16,988 nt of DNA from Enterobacteriaceae bacterium UBA3516 (GCA_002377245.1 DFPL01000199.1:29855-46842), one strand, 5' to 3'. Shown: positions 7,549 through 15,002, numbered from the stretch's first letter. Program-made: numbers and translations. Notes: a model not told the origin generated them from the letters alone.

Positions 7549-8820
7549 TCAGGCGGTTTCTTCGCTGCATCCAAAACGGTACGCGCGCAATACATCCTGT
7601 ATTTTGTCATTGATCAGATTCTGCGGTGTCGCGGCAATCTCATTGTGTAATACACGTTCAAACTGCAAAGGCAGATACTGGCTGAGTAACCCCAGCGGCA
7701 GAGTGGTGGCGCTCAGATTAGCAATGAGCTTCTCAACGCTCTGGCGAATACGCGGATGCGGCCAGTAGTAGCGAATACGGTCGGAGAGGCTAAAGTGGAT
7801 GTCCACCATGGCTTCGCTCCAGGTCGGACGATAGTACTTTTTCCAGTATCCAGGCTCGTTGAGCATCACTTCGTCGATGACGTCCAGCACCCGGCTGCGA
7901 TTCTCTGGCGCAATTAACTCGTTTTCCATTTGAGCAAGGGCAAAGATGGCTTCGCGCAGCGCGAAGGTCAGTGCCGGGCCGACTTTCAAAATGGCAAAGT
8001 GATCGCCAACCAGCGCGCGATACGCCTGGCGAGACTGGTAATCGGTTGAGTGCGCTTCGTAGACCATCGGGGTCTGGCGGATCCACGCGGAGAGCGCCTC
8101 TGCTTCGTGCGGTTGGTAATGAATGATTTGCGTGTGGTCAAACTCCACGCCCGGCTGCACTACCATCCCGACAACGCGCGCCATCGCTTCATCAAGACCC
8201 AGAGCGTGGAAGGCAGTCTGGTGAGTTTCAAGCGTCATCGCCGCATCTTCCACGCGGGTGACATGCACACTGCTGATGCTGCTGGCCTCGCCGCCGGGTA
8301 CCGGTACCTCAGTGCCAATAATGTAGGTCAGTGATTTTTTCAGCTCATCACTGGCGGTTTCTTCCGCGGCCTGACAAAGACGTGCGGCACGCGCAGCCAC
8401 CACTTTGGGGTCCAATGGAACCGGGTCATCGGCGCATGACATGGAAGCGTCCAGATGAATTTTACTGAAGCCCGCGGCAACATAGGCTTTAATCAGATCG
8501 ACAGACTTTTCCATTGCCGCAGCCGCAGGTTCGTTTTGCCAACAGTTAGGCCCGAGATGATCGCCGCCAAGAATCAACCGCTCCTGCGGGAAGCCCACCT
8601 CTTTTGCGATCGCGAAAACAAAGTCCCGAAAATCAGCCGGTTTCATTCCTGTGTAGCCGCCAAACTGGTTCACCTGGTTTGATGTCGCTTCAATCAGCAC
8701 CTTGTTGTCGGTATGCGCATCGAAACGCAGTGCGGCTTCAATCACCATCGGGTGAGCCGAGCAGACTGAACAGATACCAAGATGCTCCCCTGCCTTATGA
8801 CGGGCAATAATATCTTTCAC
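7549..8820 (-). CDS. gatZ: GatZ, non-catalytic subunit of tagatose-1,6-bisphosphate aldolase 2
   Basis: GatZ partners GatY and is needed for its full activity and stability; the family (GatZ/KbaZ) has a degenerate aldolase-like fold and is not thought to catalyse by itself. The product is 423 residues (E. coli GatZ 420). Conserved blocks include GICSVCSAHPMVIEAAL, EATSNQVNQFGGYTGM, GGDHLGPNCWQ, KIHLDASMSCADDP, TEVPVPGGEA and FAILKVGPALTFALRE. The gene begins with GTG at 8820, supported by a strong GGAGG (8827-8831) six bases upstream; the next residues KDIIARHKAGEH align with E. coli. Adjacency to gatY and gatA favours GatZ over the KbaZ paralogue of the aga operon. Confidence 0.94.
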   Translation of the reverse strand: MKDIIARHKAGEHLGICSVCSAHPMVIEAALRFDAHTDNKVLIEATSNQVNQFGGYTGMKPADFRDFVFAIAKEVGFPQERLILGGDHLGPNCWQNEPAAAAMEKSVDLIKAYVAAGFSKIHLDASMSCADDPVPLDPKVVAARAARLCQAAEETASDELKKSLTYIIGTEVPVPGGEASSISSVHVTRVEDAAMTLETHQTAFHALGLDEAMARVVGMVVQPGVEFDHTQIIHYQPHEAEALSAWIRQTPMVYEAHSTDYQSRQAYRALVGDHFAILKVGPALTFALREAIFALAQMENELIAPENRSRVLDVIDEVMLNEPGYWKKYYRPTWSEAMVDIHFSLSDRIRYYWPHPRIRQSVEKLIANLSATTLPLGLLSQYLPLQFERVLHNEIAATPQNLINDKIQDVLRAYRFGCSEETA

Positions 8821-8871
8821 TTTATTCCTCCGGGATATTTCTGATTACTTTCAATAATGAGTCAATGGCTT

Positions 8872-9726
8872 TCACAATTTTCCTTCGCAACCGCAGTCGG
8901 CAATAACTTTTCGCACGACGTCTTTCATGGCCGCTTTAGCCGGGACCATATAATGACGTGGGTCGCTGGCGTTGGGGTGAGCCACCAGGTAGGCCTTGAG
9001 CGCGTCGGAGAAGGCGATCTTCAGTTCAGTGGCGACGTTGACCTTGCAGATCCCCAGAGAAATAGCCTTACGAATATCTTCAGTGGCCAGGCCAGAAGCA
9101 CCATGTAATACCAATGGAATATTCACGCGCTGGCGAATTTCGGCTAACCGTTCAAAATCGAGTTTAGGCGTGGCGGTATACAAGCCGTGGGATGTGCCGA
9201 TGGCGACAGCAAGTGAGTCGATTCCGGTTTTTTGCACAAATTCATAGGCTTGATCGGGATTGGTGTAGAGCGCGTCTTTGCCCTCAACGACAAGGTCATC
9301 TTCCTGCCCCCCCAGCCTGCCAAGCTCTGCTTCAACGCTGACGTCGTAGCGGTGGCAGTAGTCAGTCACGGTTTTAACCAGTTCTATATTGCTTCCAAAG
9401 GGCAAGTGAGAGCCGTCGATCATTGCGGAACGAATACCCGCAAGAACCTTGCTTTTGACGTCCTCGAACTGTTCATGATGATCAAGGTGAATGGCCAGCG
9501 GCTGGTTGAATGTTTTTGCCAGATCGCCGGCAATCGCCACAATGTTGCCTGTGCCGGCGTAACTGAAAGTGCCCGGCGTTCCTGCAACGATAAGCGGTGC
9601 GCGCAGCTCTGCTGCGGTTTCTACCACAACTTGTAGCGTCTCAAGGTTATGGACATTAAATGCCGGAACGGCGTAGCCTTCCTGCTGTGCCTTATGCAGC
9701 ATCGCTTTCGTTGAAATGATATACAT
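8872..9726 (-). CDS. gatY: GatY, catalytic subunit of D-tagatose-1,6-bisphosphate aldolase 2
   Basis: GatY splits tagatose-1,6-bisphosphate into dihydroxyacetone phosphate and glyceraldehyde-3-phosphate. The 284-residue protein is a class II (zinc) aldolase: catalytic Asp82 and zinc ligand His83 lie in HLDHHE, and the other ligands are His180 (GTSHG) and His208 (LHGASG). Length equals that of E. coli GatY. The ATG at 9726 is preceded by GGAGG (9731-9735). It is the first gene of the gat operon; 51 bp separate it from gatZ. The 223 bp upstream hold the operon promoter, a CRP-like site, repeated CTTTCG boxes and the garD terminator. KbaY of the aga system is a close paralogue, but the neighbours make GatY the better call. 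Confidence 0.95.
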   Translation of the reverse strand: MYIISTKAMLHKAQQEGYAVPAFNVHNLETLQVVVETAAELRAPLIVAGTPGTFSYAGTGNIVAIAGDLAKTFNQPLAIHLDHHEQFEDVKSKVLAGIRSAMIDGSHLPFGSNIELVKTVTDYCHRYDVSVEAELGRLGGQEDDLVVEGKDALYTNPDQAYEFVQKTGIDSLAVAIGTSHGLYTATPKLDFERLAEIRQRVNIPLVLHGASGLATEDIRKAISLGICKVNVATELKIAFSDALKAYLVAHPNASDPRHYMVPAKAAMKDVVRKVIADCGCEGKL

Positions 9727-9765
9727 CCTGCCTCCGAAACCTTTCGTTTGTAATCTTCGAAAGAA

Positions 9766-9771
9766 GATATA
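9766..9771 (-). promoter_or_regulatory. Candidate -10 element of the gatYZABCD promoter
   Basis: TATATC on the minus strand (complement of 9766-9771) places the transcript start near 9759 and a leader of about 33 nt before gatY. No good -35 hexamer is present at 17 bp; instead the CRP-like site centred at about 9798.5 falls near -40, the usual place for a class II CRP-dependent promoter. Confidence 0.5.
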
Positions 9772-9790
9772 GGCTTTCGGAATGTTTTTA

Positions 9791-9806
9791 TGTGATTGAA
9801 GTCAGA
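9791..9806. promoter_or_regulatory. CRP-like site at the gatY promoter
   Basis: TGTGA (9791-9795), six bases, then TCAGA (9802-9806) matches the TGTGA-N6-TCACA consensus at nine of ten core positions, with A/T-rich flanks. Its centre is about 40 bp upstream of the predicted gatY start. Catabolite control of a PTS polyol operon is expected. Confidence 0.6.
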
Positions 9807-9890
9807 AAAATGAAAGAACCGAAAGTGAAAGTAAGTTTGCGAAAGTGGAAGCAAGAGGGCAATTGAGGATTAAAGGGGAGCAAAAAGCCA

Positions 9891-9917
9891 TAAAAAAAGC
9901 ATGGCCGAAGCCATGCT
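9891..9917 (-). terminator. Rho-independent terminator of garD
   Basis: On the minus strand AGCATGGC, the tetraloop TTCG, and GCCATGCT (complement of 9898-9917) form a perfect 8-bp stem closed by C-G on a UUCG loop, followed directly by seven Ts (9891-9897). It lies 33 bp past the garD stop and shields the gatY promoter from garD read-through. Confidence 0.9.
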
Positions 9918-9949
9918 AAAAATACGATGAGTTTTTTTATAATGATGAA

Positions 9950-11521
9950 TCAGGTCACCGGAGCGGGGTTGAACACCGCCAGTTGGTTGTGCAGACCCCA
10001 TTGATCCGAGAAGGTTTTCTTACGGCCACTCGCCACATCCAGGATGAAATGGAACAGTTTCCAGCCCACATCCTCGATGGACTCTTCGCCTGTGGCGATG
10101 GTGCCCGCGTTAATATCCATCAGGTCAAACCAACGGTTGGCCAGTTCAGTGCGGGTCGCCATCTTGATGACGGGTACTGCCATCAGGCCATACGGTGTAC
10201 CGCGGCCGGTGGTGAAGACCTGAACGGTGATACCGGAAGCCACTTGTTGCGTACCACAGACGAAGTCGCTCGCCGGGGTTGCTGCGTAAATTAAGCCTCG
10301 TTTGGTCGGGCGTTGGCCAGGAGAAAGCACTTCAACAATGGCGCTTTTACCGGATTTGGCGATAGAACCCAGGGCTTTTTCCACCACGTTAGCCAGACCG
10401 CCTTTTTTGTTACCCGGAGAAGGGTTGGCGCTACGGTCAGTTTTCCCCATATCCAGATAGTTGTCGTACCAGGCCATCTCTTCGAGCAGACGTTTGCCCA
10501 CTTCTTCGGTTTCTGCACGCGGCGTCAGCAAGTGGATGGCATCACGCACTTCGGTCACTTCAGAGAACATGACGGTTGCGCCACAACGCACAAACAGGTC
10601 AGAGGCATAGCCTACGGCCGGGTTCGCGGTCACACCGGAGAATGCATCACTGCCGCCACACTGCGTGCCCACAACCAGTTCAGATGCCGGGCAGGTTTCA
10701 CGCTTGCGTTGATTCAGTTTCGCCAGATGACGTTCAGCCACTTGCAGAATGTCATCCACCATAGAACGGAAGCCGACATGATGCTCGTCCTGCAGACGCA
10801 CAATACTTGCGCTGTCTACCGGAATGGCTTGCACATCATCGGTGCCCTGCAACAGACGCTCTGGTTGCAGTTTTTCGCAGCCCAGACCGATAACCATCAC
10901 TTCGCCACCGAAGTTCGGGTTCAGCGAAATATTATGAATGGTACGGATAGGCACCACGGCTGCAGGGGCGTTGATAGCCACACCGCAACCATACAGATGG
11001 TTCAGACCGACCACGCCATCGACGTTCGGGTATTTCGGCAGCAGGTCGCGTTCAATGATTTTCACAACATAATCAACCACGCCAGCAACACAATGTACGC
11101 TGGTGGTGATGCCGAGCAGATTTTTGGTCCCTACGCTGCCGTCCGCGTTGCGGTAGCCTTCGAAGGTATAGCCTTCCAGCGGCGGCAGTGCTTCGGGTAC
11201 TTTGGTCGCTAAAGGTAATGTATTCAATGGCGGCGCTTTTGGCAGTTCGACGGTGGATTCGTCGATCCAACTGCCGCGCGCAATGTCTCGCACTGCATAA
11301 CCAATGACTTCACCGTAACGAACAATCTCACCATGATGTGGAATATCTACCAGCGCAACTTTATGACCCTGCGGGATATGTTCAATTAACTCTAACCCGT
11401 CCGGGAAGCGTGTTCCCGCTTTTAAGCCATTGTCATTAACGATGATCGCGACGTTGTCGGTCTCATGTACTTTAATATAAAACGCCGTAGGCGACTGCTG
11501 TCTAATTTCAATGTCGGCCAT
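9950..11521 (-). CDS. garD: GarD, galactarate dehydratase
   Basis: GarD removes water from meso-galactarate to give 5-keto-4-deoxy-D-glucarate, the first committed step of galactarate breakdown; the family enzyme is metal (iron)-dependent. The 523-residue protein equals E. coli GarD in length and is nearly identical over long stretches. An N-terminal SAF domain (about 15-85, FYIKVHETDNVAIIVND...) is joined to the large UxaA/AltD-type catalytic domain (about 115-515), with conserved GYRNADGSVGTKN, GLNHLYGCGVA, GTQCGGSDAFSGVTANPA and TTGRGTPYGLMAVPV. The ATG at 11521 gives the E. coli-like start MADIEIRQ; its ribosome-binding site is weak, the nearest GGAG being 11 bases away. Transcribed alone, leftward, with its own terminator. 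Confidence 0.98.
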   Translation of the reverse strand: MADIEIRQQSPTAFYIKVHETDNVAIIVNDNGLKAGTRFPDGLELIEHIPQGHKVALVDIPHHGEIVRYGEVIGYAVRDIARGSWIDESTVELPKAPPLNTLPLATKVPEALPPLEGYTFEGYRNADGSVGTKNLLGITTSVHCVAGVVDYVVKIIERDLLPKYPNVDGVVGLNHLYGCGVAINAPAAVVPIRTIHNISLNPNFGGEVMVIGLGCEKLQPERLLQGTDDVQAIPVDSASIVRLQDEHHVGFRSMVDDILQVAERHLAKLNQRKRETCPASELVVGTQCGGSDAFSGVTANPAVGYASDLFVRCGATVMFSEVTEVRDAIHLLTPRAETEEVGKRLLEEMAWYDNYLDMGKTDRSANPSPGNKKGGLANVVEKALGSIAKSGKSAIVEVLSPGQRPTKRGLIYAATPASDFVCGTQQVASGITVQVFTTGRGTPYGLMAVPVIKMATRTELANRWFDLMDINAGTIATGEESIEDVGWKLFHFILDVASGRKKTFSDQWGLHNQLAVFNPAPVT

Positions 11522-11651
11522 TGTCAGGTAATCTCCAGCTAACTGTACGATGCATTACTCAAAAAGGAATAAAGTAGAAACGATTCTGTAATTATCACAA
11601 ATTAAAAACTCGTTTGATGAAATAAGAATGTCAGGAGTTCTAATATTAAAA

Positions 11652-11667
11652 TGTGATCTAAATCACT
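11652..11667. promoter_or_regulatory. CRP site in the garD/garP spacer
   Basis: TGTGA (11652-11656), TCTAAA, TCACT (11663-11667), with flanking AAA and TAT, matches the symmetric CRP consensus at nine of ten core bases and in most of the spacer. It is 131 bp before the garD ATG and 277 bp before garP, so it is better placed to activate garD. Confidence 0.75.
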
Positions 11668-11813
11668 TATTTCTGCGATGACCCGCCTTGTCTGGGGAGG
11701 AATGATAAGATCTGTGCATCAGCGCCCAGGGGTATGTGCATATGCTCAAAAAAATCTTCTTTACCCCTTCCAGAATTGAGCATCACTCCAGTGCGTGGCC
11801 TATGGGTGATGAT

Positions 11814-11819
11814 TATACT
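11814..11819 (+). promoter_or_regulatory. Candidate -10 element for garP
   Basis: TATACT matches TATAAT at five of six bases and would start transcription near 11826, leaving a leader of about 118 nt. No clear -35 is found at 16-18 bp, which fits an activator-dependent promoter with the 11742-11811 repeats just upstream. Other AT-rich candidates exist closer to garP (for example TATAAG at 11875-11880), so this is tentative. Confidence 0.35.
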
Positions 11820-11943
11820 GAGCGATAATAAAATTAAATATGTCGTTACCTGATATTAGCTTCGAGAGCTTATTTATAAGTCGGGTGATTCTTACATCAA
11901 AATAATTATATTTTTAATTTAAGCCGGGCCCGAGAGGTTTGTT

Positions 11944-13278
11944 ATGTCTGTACAAAATAATGTTGAAGTAAAACGGGGTATGCCAACCCGTTATTTAATA
12001 CTGCTGATAATCTTTATTGTTACCGCAATTAACTATGCAGACCGTGCGACGCTCTCCATTGCGGGAACCGAAGTTGCTAAAGAGTTACAACTTGACTCTG
12101 TCTCCATGGGTTACATTTTCTCTGCGTTTGGTTGGGCTTACCTGCTGATGCAGATCCCTGGCGGCTGGTTGCTTGACCGCTTCGGTTCGAAAAAAGTCTA
12201 CACCTACAGCCTGTTTTTCTGGTCGCTCTTTACCTTTATGCAAGGTTTTGTCGACATCTTCCCGATAGCATGGGCCGGTATCTCCATGTTTATCATGCGT
12301 TTCATGCTGGGCTTCTCTGAAGCGCCCTCGTTCCCGGCAAATGCCCGTATCGTGGCGGCCTGGTTCCCGGCAAAAGAGCGTGGTACTGCATCCGCTATCT
12401 TTAACTCAGCGCAGTACTTCTCGCTGGCGCTGTTCTCACCGCTGCTGGGTTATCTGACCTTTGCCTGGGGTTGGGAGCACGTGTTTACCGTTATGGGTGG
12501 ACTGGGCTTTGTGCTGACGGCCATTTGGGTTAAGTACATGCATAACCCAACCGACCACCCTCGTATGAGCCGTGAAGAGCTGGATTACATCTCTGCCAAC
12601 GGCGCGGTCGTTGACATGGACCACAAAAAAGCCGATGACGGCAGTCAAAAGGGTCCGAAGCTGGATTACATCAAGCAGCTTTTGTCTAACCGTATGATGC
12701 TTGGTGTGTTCTTTGGTCAGTACTTCCTGAACACCATTACCTGGTTCTTCCTGACATGGTTCCCGATTTACCTGGTGCAGGAAAAGGGCATGTCGATTCT
12801 GAAAGTGGGATTTGTTGCCTCCATCCCGGCGCTCTGCGGCTTTGGTGGCGGTGTGTTAGGCGGTCTGTTCTCTGACTACCTGATCAAGCGCGGCTACTCT
12901 CTGACCGTCGCACGTAAGCTTCCTATTGTTCTTGGGATGCTGTTGGCTTCAAGCATCATTCTGTGTAATTACACCGACAACACCGTGCTGGTTATCGCCT
13001 TAATGGCACTGGCATTCTTCGGAAAAGGTTTCGGCGCGTTGGGCTGGCCTGTTATCTCCGATGTCGCACCAAAAGAAATTGTGGGTCTGTGCGGCGGCGT
13101 GTTTAACGTGTTCGGTAATGTGGCGTCCATTGTTACCCCGTTAGCAATTGGATACATGGTTAAAGAGTTGCATTCTTTCAACGGTGCGTTGGTCTTTGTT
13201 GGCTGTTCGGCCCTGATGATGATGGTGTGCTACCTGTTTGTGGTCGGCGACATCAAACGTATGGAATTGAAAAAGTAA
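11944..13278 (+). CDS. garP: GarP, D-galactarate/D-glucarate:H+ symporter (MFS)
   Basis: GarP is an inner-membrane permease of the anion:cation symporter family of the major facilitator superfamily and imports galactarate and glucarate. The 444-residue product has the expected 12-helix hydrophobicity pattern with a central cytoplasmic loop (about 205-245). Motifs include NYADRATLS in helix 1, GGWLLDRFGSKK (the MFS loop 2-3 motif), FMLGFSEAPSFPANARIVA in helix 4 and GWPVISDVAPKEIVGLCGG near helix 11. The start at 11944 has GAGAGG about seven bases upstream. The first 12 residues differ from E. coli, but the rest is nearly identical. First gene of garPLRK; 27 bp separate it from garL. The paralogue GudP is possible by sequence alone, but context decides for GarP. 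Confidence 0.95.
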   Translation: MSVQNNVEVKRGMPTRYLILLIIFIVTAINYADRATLSIAGTEVAKELQLDSVSMGYIFSAFGWAYLLMQIPGGWLLDRFGSKKVYTYSLFFWSLFTFMQGFVDIFPIAWAGISMFIMRFMLGFSEAPSFPANARIVAAWFPAKERGTASAIFNSAQYFSLALFSPLLGYLTFAWGWEHVFTVMGGLGFVLTAIWVKYMHNPTDHPRMSREELDYISANGAVVDMDHKKADDGSQKGPKLDYIKQLLSNRMMLGVFFGQYFLNTITWFFLTWFPIYLVQEKGMSILKVGFVASIPALCGFGGGVLGGLFSDYLIKRGYSLTVARKLPIVLGMLLASSIILCNYTDNTVLVIALMALAFFGKGFGALGWPVISDVAPKEIVGLCGGVFNVFGNVASIVTPLAIGYMVKELHSFNGALVFVGCSALMMMVCYLFVVGDIKRMELKK

Positions 13279-13305
13279 GCAACGACAAAATTTAAGGTGC
13301 AAAAG

Positions 13306-14076
13306 ATGAGTAACGATATTTTCCCGAACAAATTTAAAGCTGCACTGGCGGCGAATCAGGTTCAAATCGGTTGTTGGTCGGCGCTGGGCAGTCACATCAG
13401 CACCGAAGTTCTGGGGCTGGCGGGTTTTGACTGGCTGCTTCTGGACGGTGAACACGCCCCTAACGACGTGCTCTCTTTTGTACCGCAGTTGATGGCGCTG
13501 AAAGGCAGCGTAAGTGCGCCGGTCGTGCGTATTCCAACGAACGATCCGATTGTTTTCAAGCGCCTGCTGGATATCGGTTTCTATAACTTCCTCGTGCCGT
13601 TCGTCGAGACGGCTGAAGAAGCTGCAAGCGCGGTCTCTGCAACCCGTTACCCGCCGGAAGGAACGCGCGGTGTGTCCGTTTCGCACCGTGCCAACATGTT
13701 CGGTACCGTGCCGGATTACTTCGCTCAGTCGAACAAAAATATCGCCATCATCGTGCAGATCGAAAGTCAGCAGGGCGTGGATAACCTCGACGCTATCCTC
13801 GAAACCGACGGCGTTGACGGCGTATTTGTAGGGCCAAGCGACCTGGCTGCAACTCTGGGTTATATCGGCAATGCCGCACACCCGGAAGTACAGCGCACCA
13901 TTCAACACATCTTTGCTCGTGCAAAAGCGCACGGCAAACCGAGCGGTATCCTGGCGCCTGTCGAAGCTGATGCGCGTCGTTACCTGGAATGGGGTGCGAC
14001 CGTTGTTGCCGTTGGCAGCGATCTGGGCGTGTTCCGTGCGGGTACGCAGCGACTGGCAGATACCTTTAAAAAATAA
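13306..14076 (+). CDS. garL: GarL, 5-keto-4-deoxy-D-glucarate aldolase
   Basis: GarL cleaves 5-keto-4-deoxy-D-glucarate (and 2-keto-3-deoxy-D-glucarate) into pyruvate and tartronate semialdehyde. It is a class II, Mg2+-dependent HpcH/HpaI-type aldolase with a TIM-barrel fold. From the ATG at 13306 the product is 256 residues, the E. coli length. Active-site residues are in place: His50 (DGEHAPND), Arg75 (VVRIPTND), Gln151 and Glu153 (VQIESQQG, metal ligand) and Asp179 (FVGPSDLA, metal ligand). The frame also opens three codons earlier with GTG, but the ATG has AAGG (13294-13297) at 8-base spacing and matches the known N-terminus (SNDIFPNKFKAALAA). Located 27 bp after garP and 35 bp before garR. 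Confidence 0.97.
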   Translation: MSNDIFPNKFKAALAANQVQIGCWSALGSHISTEVLGLAGFDWLLLDGEHAPNDVLSFVPQLMALKGSVSAPVVRIPTNDPIVFKRLLDIGFYNFLVPFVETAEEAASAVSATRYPPEGTRGVSVSHRANMFGTVPDYFAQSNKNIAIIVQIESQQGVDNLDAILETDGVDGVFVGPSDLAATLGYIGNAAHPEVQRTIQHIFARAKAHGKPSGILAPVEADARRYLEWGATVVAVGSDLGVFRAGTQRLADTFKK

Positions 14077-14111
14077 TCACACCACCATTGAATAAAGAGA
14101 GAGACGCAATT

Positions 14112-15002
14112 ATGACGATGAAAGTTGGTTTCATTGGCCTGGGTATCATGGGTAAACCAATGAGTAAAAACCTCATTAAAGCAGGTTACTCACTGGTGGT
14201 CTCTGACCGCAATGCCGATGTGGTCGCAGAACTGGTCGCCGCAGGCGCACAATCCGCCACCAGCGCAAAAGCCATTGCAGAACAGTGTGATGTGATCATC
14301 ACCATGCTGCCGAACTCCCCGCATGTGAAAGAAGTCGCATTGGGCGAAGGCGGCATCGTTGAAGGTGCAAAACCGGGTACCGTTCTCATCGACATGAGCT
14401 CCATCGCGCCGCTGGCCAGTCGTGAAATCAGCGAAGGCCTGAAAGCAAAAGGCATTGAAATGCTGGATGCGCCGGTGAGTGGCGGCGAGCCGAAAGCTAT
14501 CGACGGCACCCTGTCCGTAATGGTTGGCGGCGATAAAGCGCTGTTCGACAAATACTACGATCTGCTGAAAGCCATGGCTGGTTCCGTGGTTCACACCGGT
14601 GACATCGGTGCAGGTAACGTGACCAAGCTGGCTAACCAGGTCATCGTGGCGCTGAACATCGCGGCAATGTCTGAAGCACTGTCTCTGGCAACCAAAGCCG
14701 GCGTTAACCCGGAGCTGGTGTTCGAAGCGATCCGTGGTGGTCTGGCAGGCAGCACCGTGCTGGAAGCAAAAGCACCGATGGTGCTGAACCGCAACTTCAA
14801 GCCGGGCTTCCGCATCGACCTGCACATCAAAGATCTGTCCAACGCACTGGACACATCCCATGGTGTAGGCGCTCAGCTGCCACTGACCGCTGCGGTAATG
14901 GAAATGATGCAGGCGCTGCGTGCTGATGGTCATGGCAACGACGACCATAGCGCTATCGCGTGCTACTACGAAAAACTGGCGAAAGTAGAAATCACTCGCT
15001 AA
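14112..15002 (+). CDS. garR: GarR, tartronate semialdehyde reductase
   Basis: GarR reduces tartronate semialdehyde to D-glycerate with NAD(P)H. The product belongs to the 3-hydroxyisobutyrate/beta-hydroxyacid dehydrogenase family. It has the Rossmann motif GFIGLGIMGKPM (6-17), the substrate-binding signature DAPVSGGEPKA (119-129) and catalytic Lys172 with Asn175 (GNVTKLANQ), followed by the all-helical dimerisation domain. The start at 14112 (MTMKVGF, 296 residues) is preferred because the purine-rich AGAGAGAG ends eight bases before it. The ATG at 14118 (MKVGF, 294 residues) is the form I recall for E. coli and cannot be excluded. A paralogue, GlxR, exists in allantoin degradation; the gar context settles the call. 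Confidence 0.96.
   Translation: MTMKVGFIGLGIMGKPMSKNLIKAGYSLVVSDRNADVVAELVAAGAQSATSAKAIAEQCDVIITMLPNSPHVKEVALGEGGIVEGAKPGTVLIDMSSIAPLASREISEGLKAKGIEMLDAPVSGGEPKAIDGTLSVMVGGDKALFDKYYDLLKAMAGSVVHTGDIGAGNVTKLANQVIVALNIAAMSEALSLATKAGVNPELVFEAIRGGLAGSTVLEAKAPMVLNRNFKPGFRIDLHIKDLSNALDTSHGVGAQLPLTAAVMEMMQALRADGHGNDDHSAIACYYEKLAKVEITR

Larger units (their letters stand above)
9741..9845. promoter_or_regulatory. GatR operator cluster upstream of gatY
   Basis: Seven copies of a GAAAG/CTTTC box lie within 105 bp: CTTTCG at 9741 and 9774, TTCGAAAG at 9756-9763, GAAAG at 9812, CGAAAG at 9820, GAAAG at 9827 and CGAAAG at 9840. DeoR-family repressors of this type (AgaR is the studied relative) bind arrays of short TTTC-containing repeats, and the same core appears before gatR. 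The boxes lie on both sides of the predicted -10 element and of the CRP-like site, which suits repression by multi-site binding or looping. Assignment to GatR is inference. Confidence 0.65.
11522..11943. promoter_or_regulatory. Divergent garD/garP control region
   Basis: This 422-bp AT-rich spacer carries the promoters of garD (leftward) and garPLRK (rightward). Seen in it: a CRP-like site at 11652-11667; a 22-bp-spaced direct repeat TGTGCAT (11713, 11735); an 8-bp inverted repeat ATGCTCAA/TTGAGCAT (11742-11749, 11776-11783); CATCAC/GTGATG (11781-11786, 11806-11811); and a TATACT -10-like box at 11814-11819. In E. coli the regulon is activated by CdaR (SdaR); the repeats are candidates for its sites, but I do not know a reliable CdaR consensus, so this is inference. 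A garD -10 candidate (TCTTAT, complement of 11622-11627) lies about 37 bp from the CRP site centre. Confidence 0.7.

Noticed and set aside
3405..9726. Assignment of this cluster as the aga/kba operon
   Set aside because: It has a single-gene EIIA, EIIB and galactitol-type EIIC plus galactitol-1-phosphate dehydrogenase, and lacks AgaS/AgaI/AgaA-type genes; the proteins match Gat, not Aga/Kba.
10313..11212. 299-codon open frame on the + strand opposite garD
   Set aside because: Shadow of garD, a near-identical match to a known enzyme.
13141..13932. 263-codon open frame on the - strand across the garP-garL junction
   Set aside because: It spans two confident genes on the opposite strand and shows no protein-family features.
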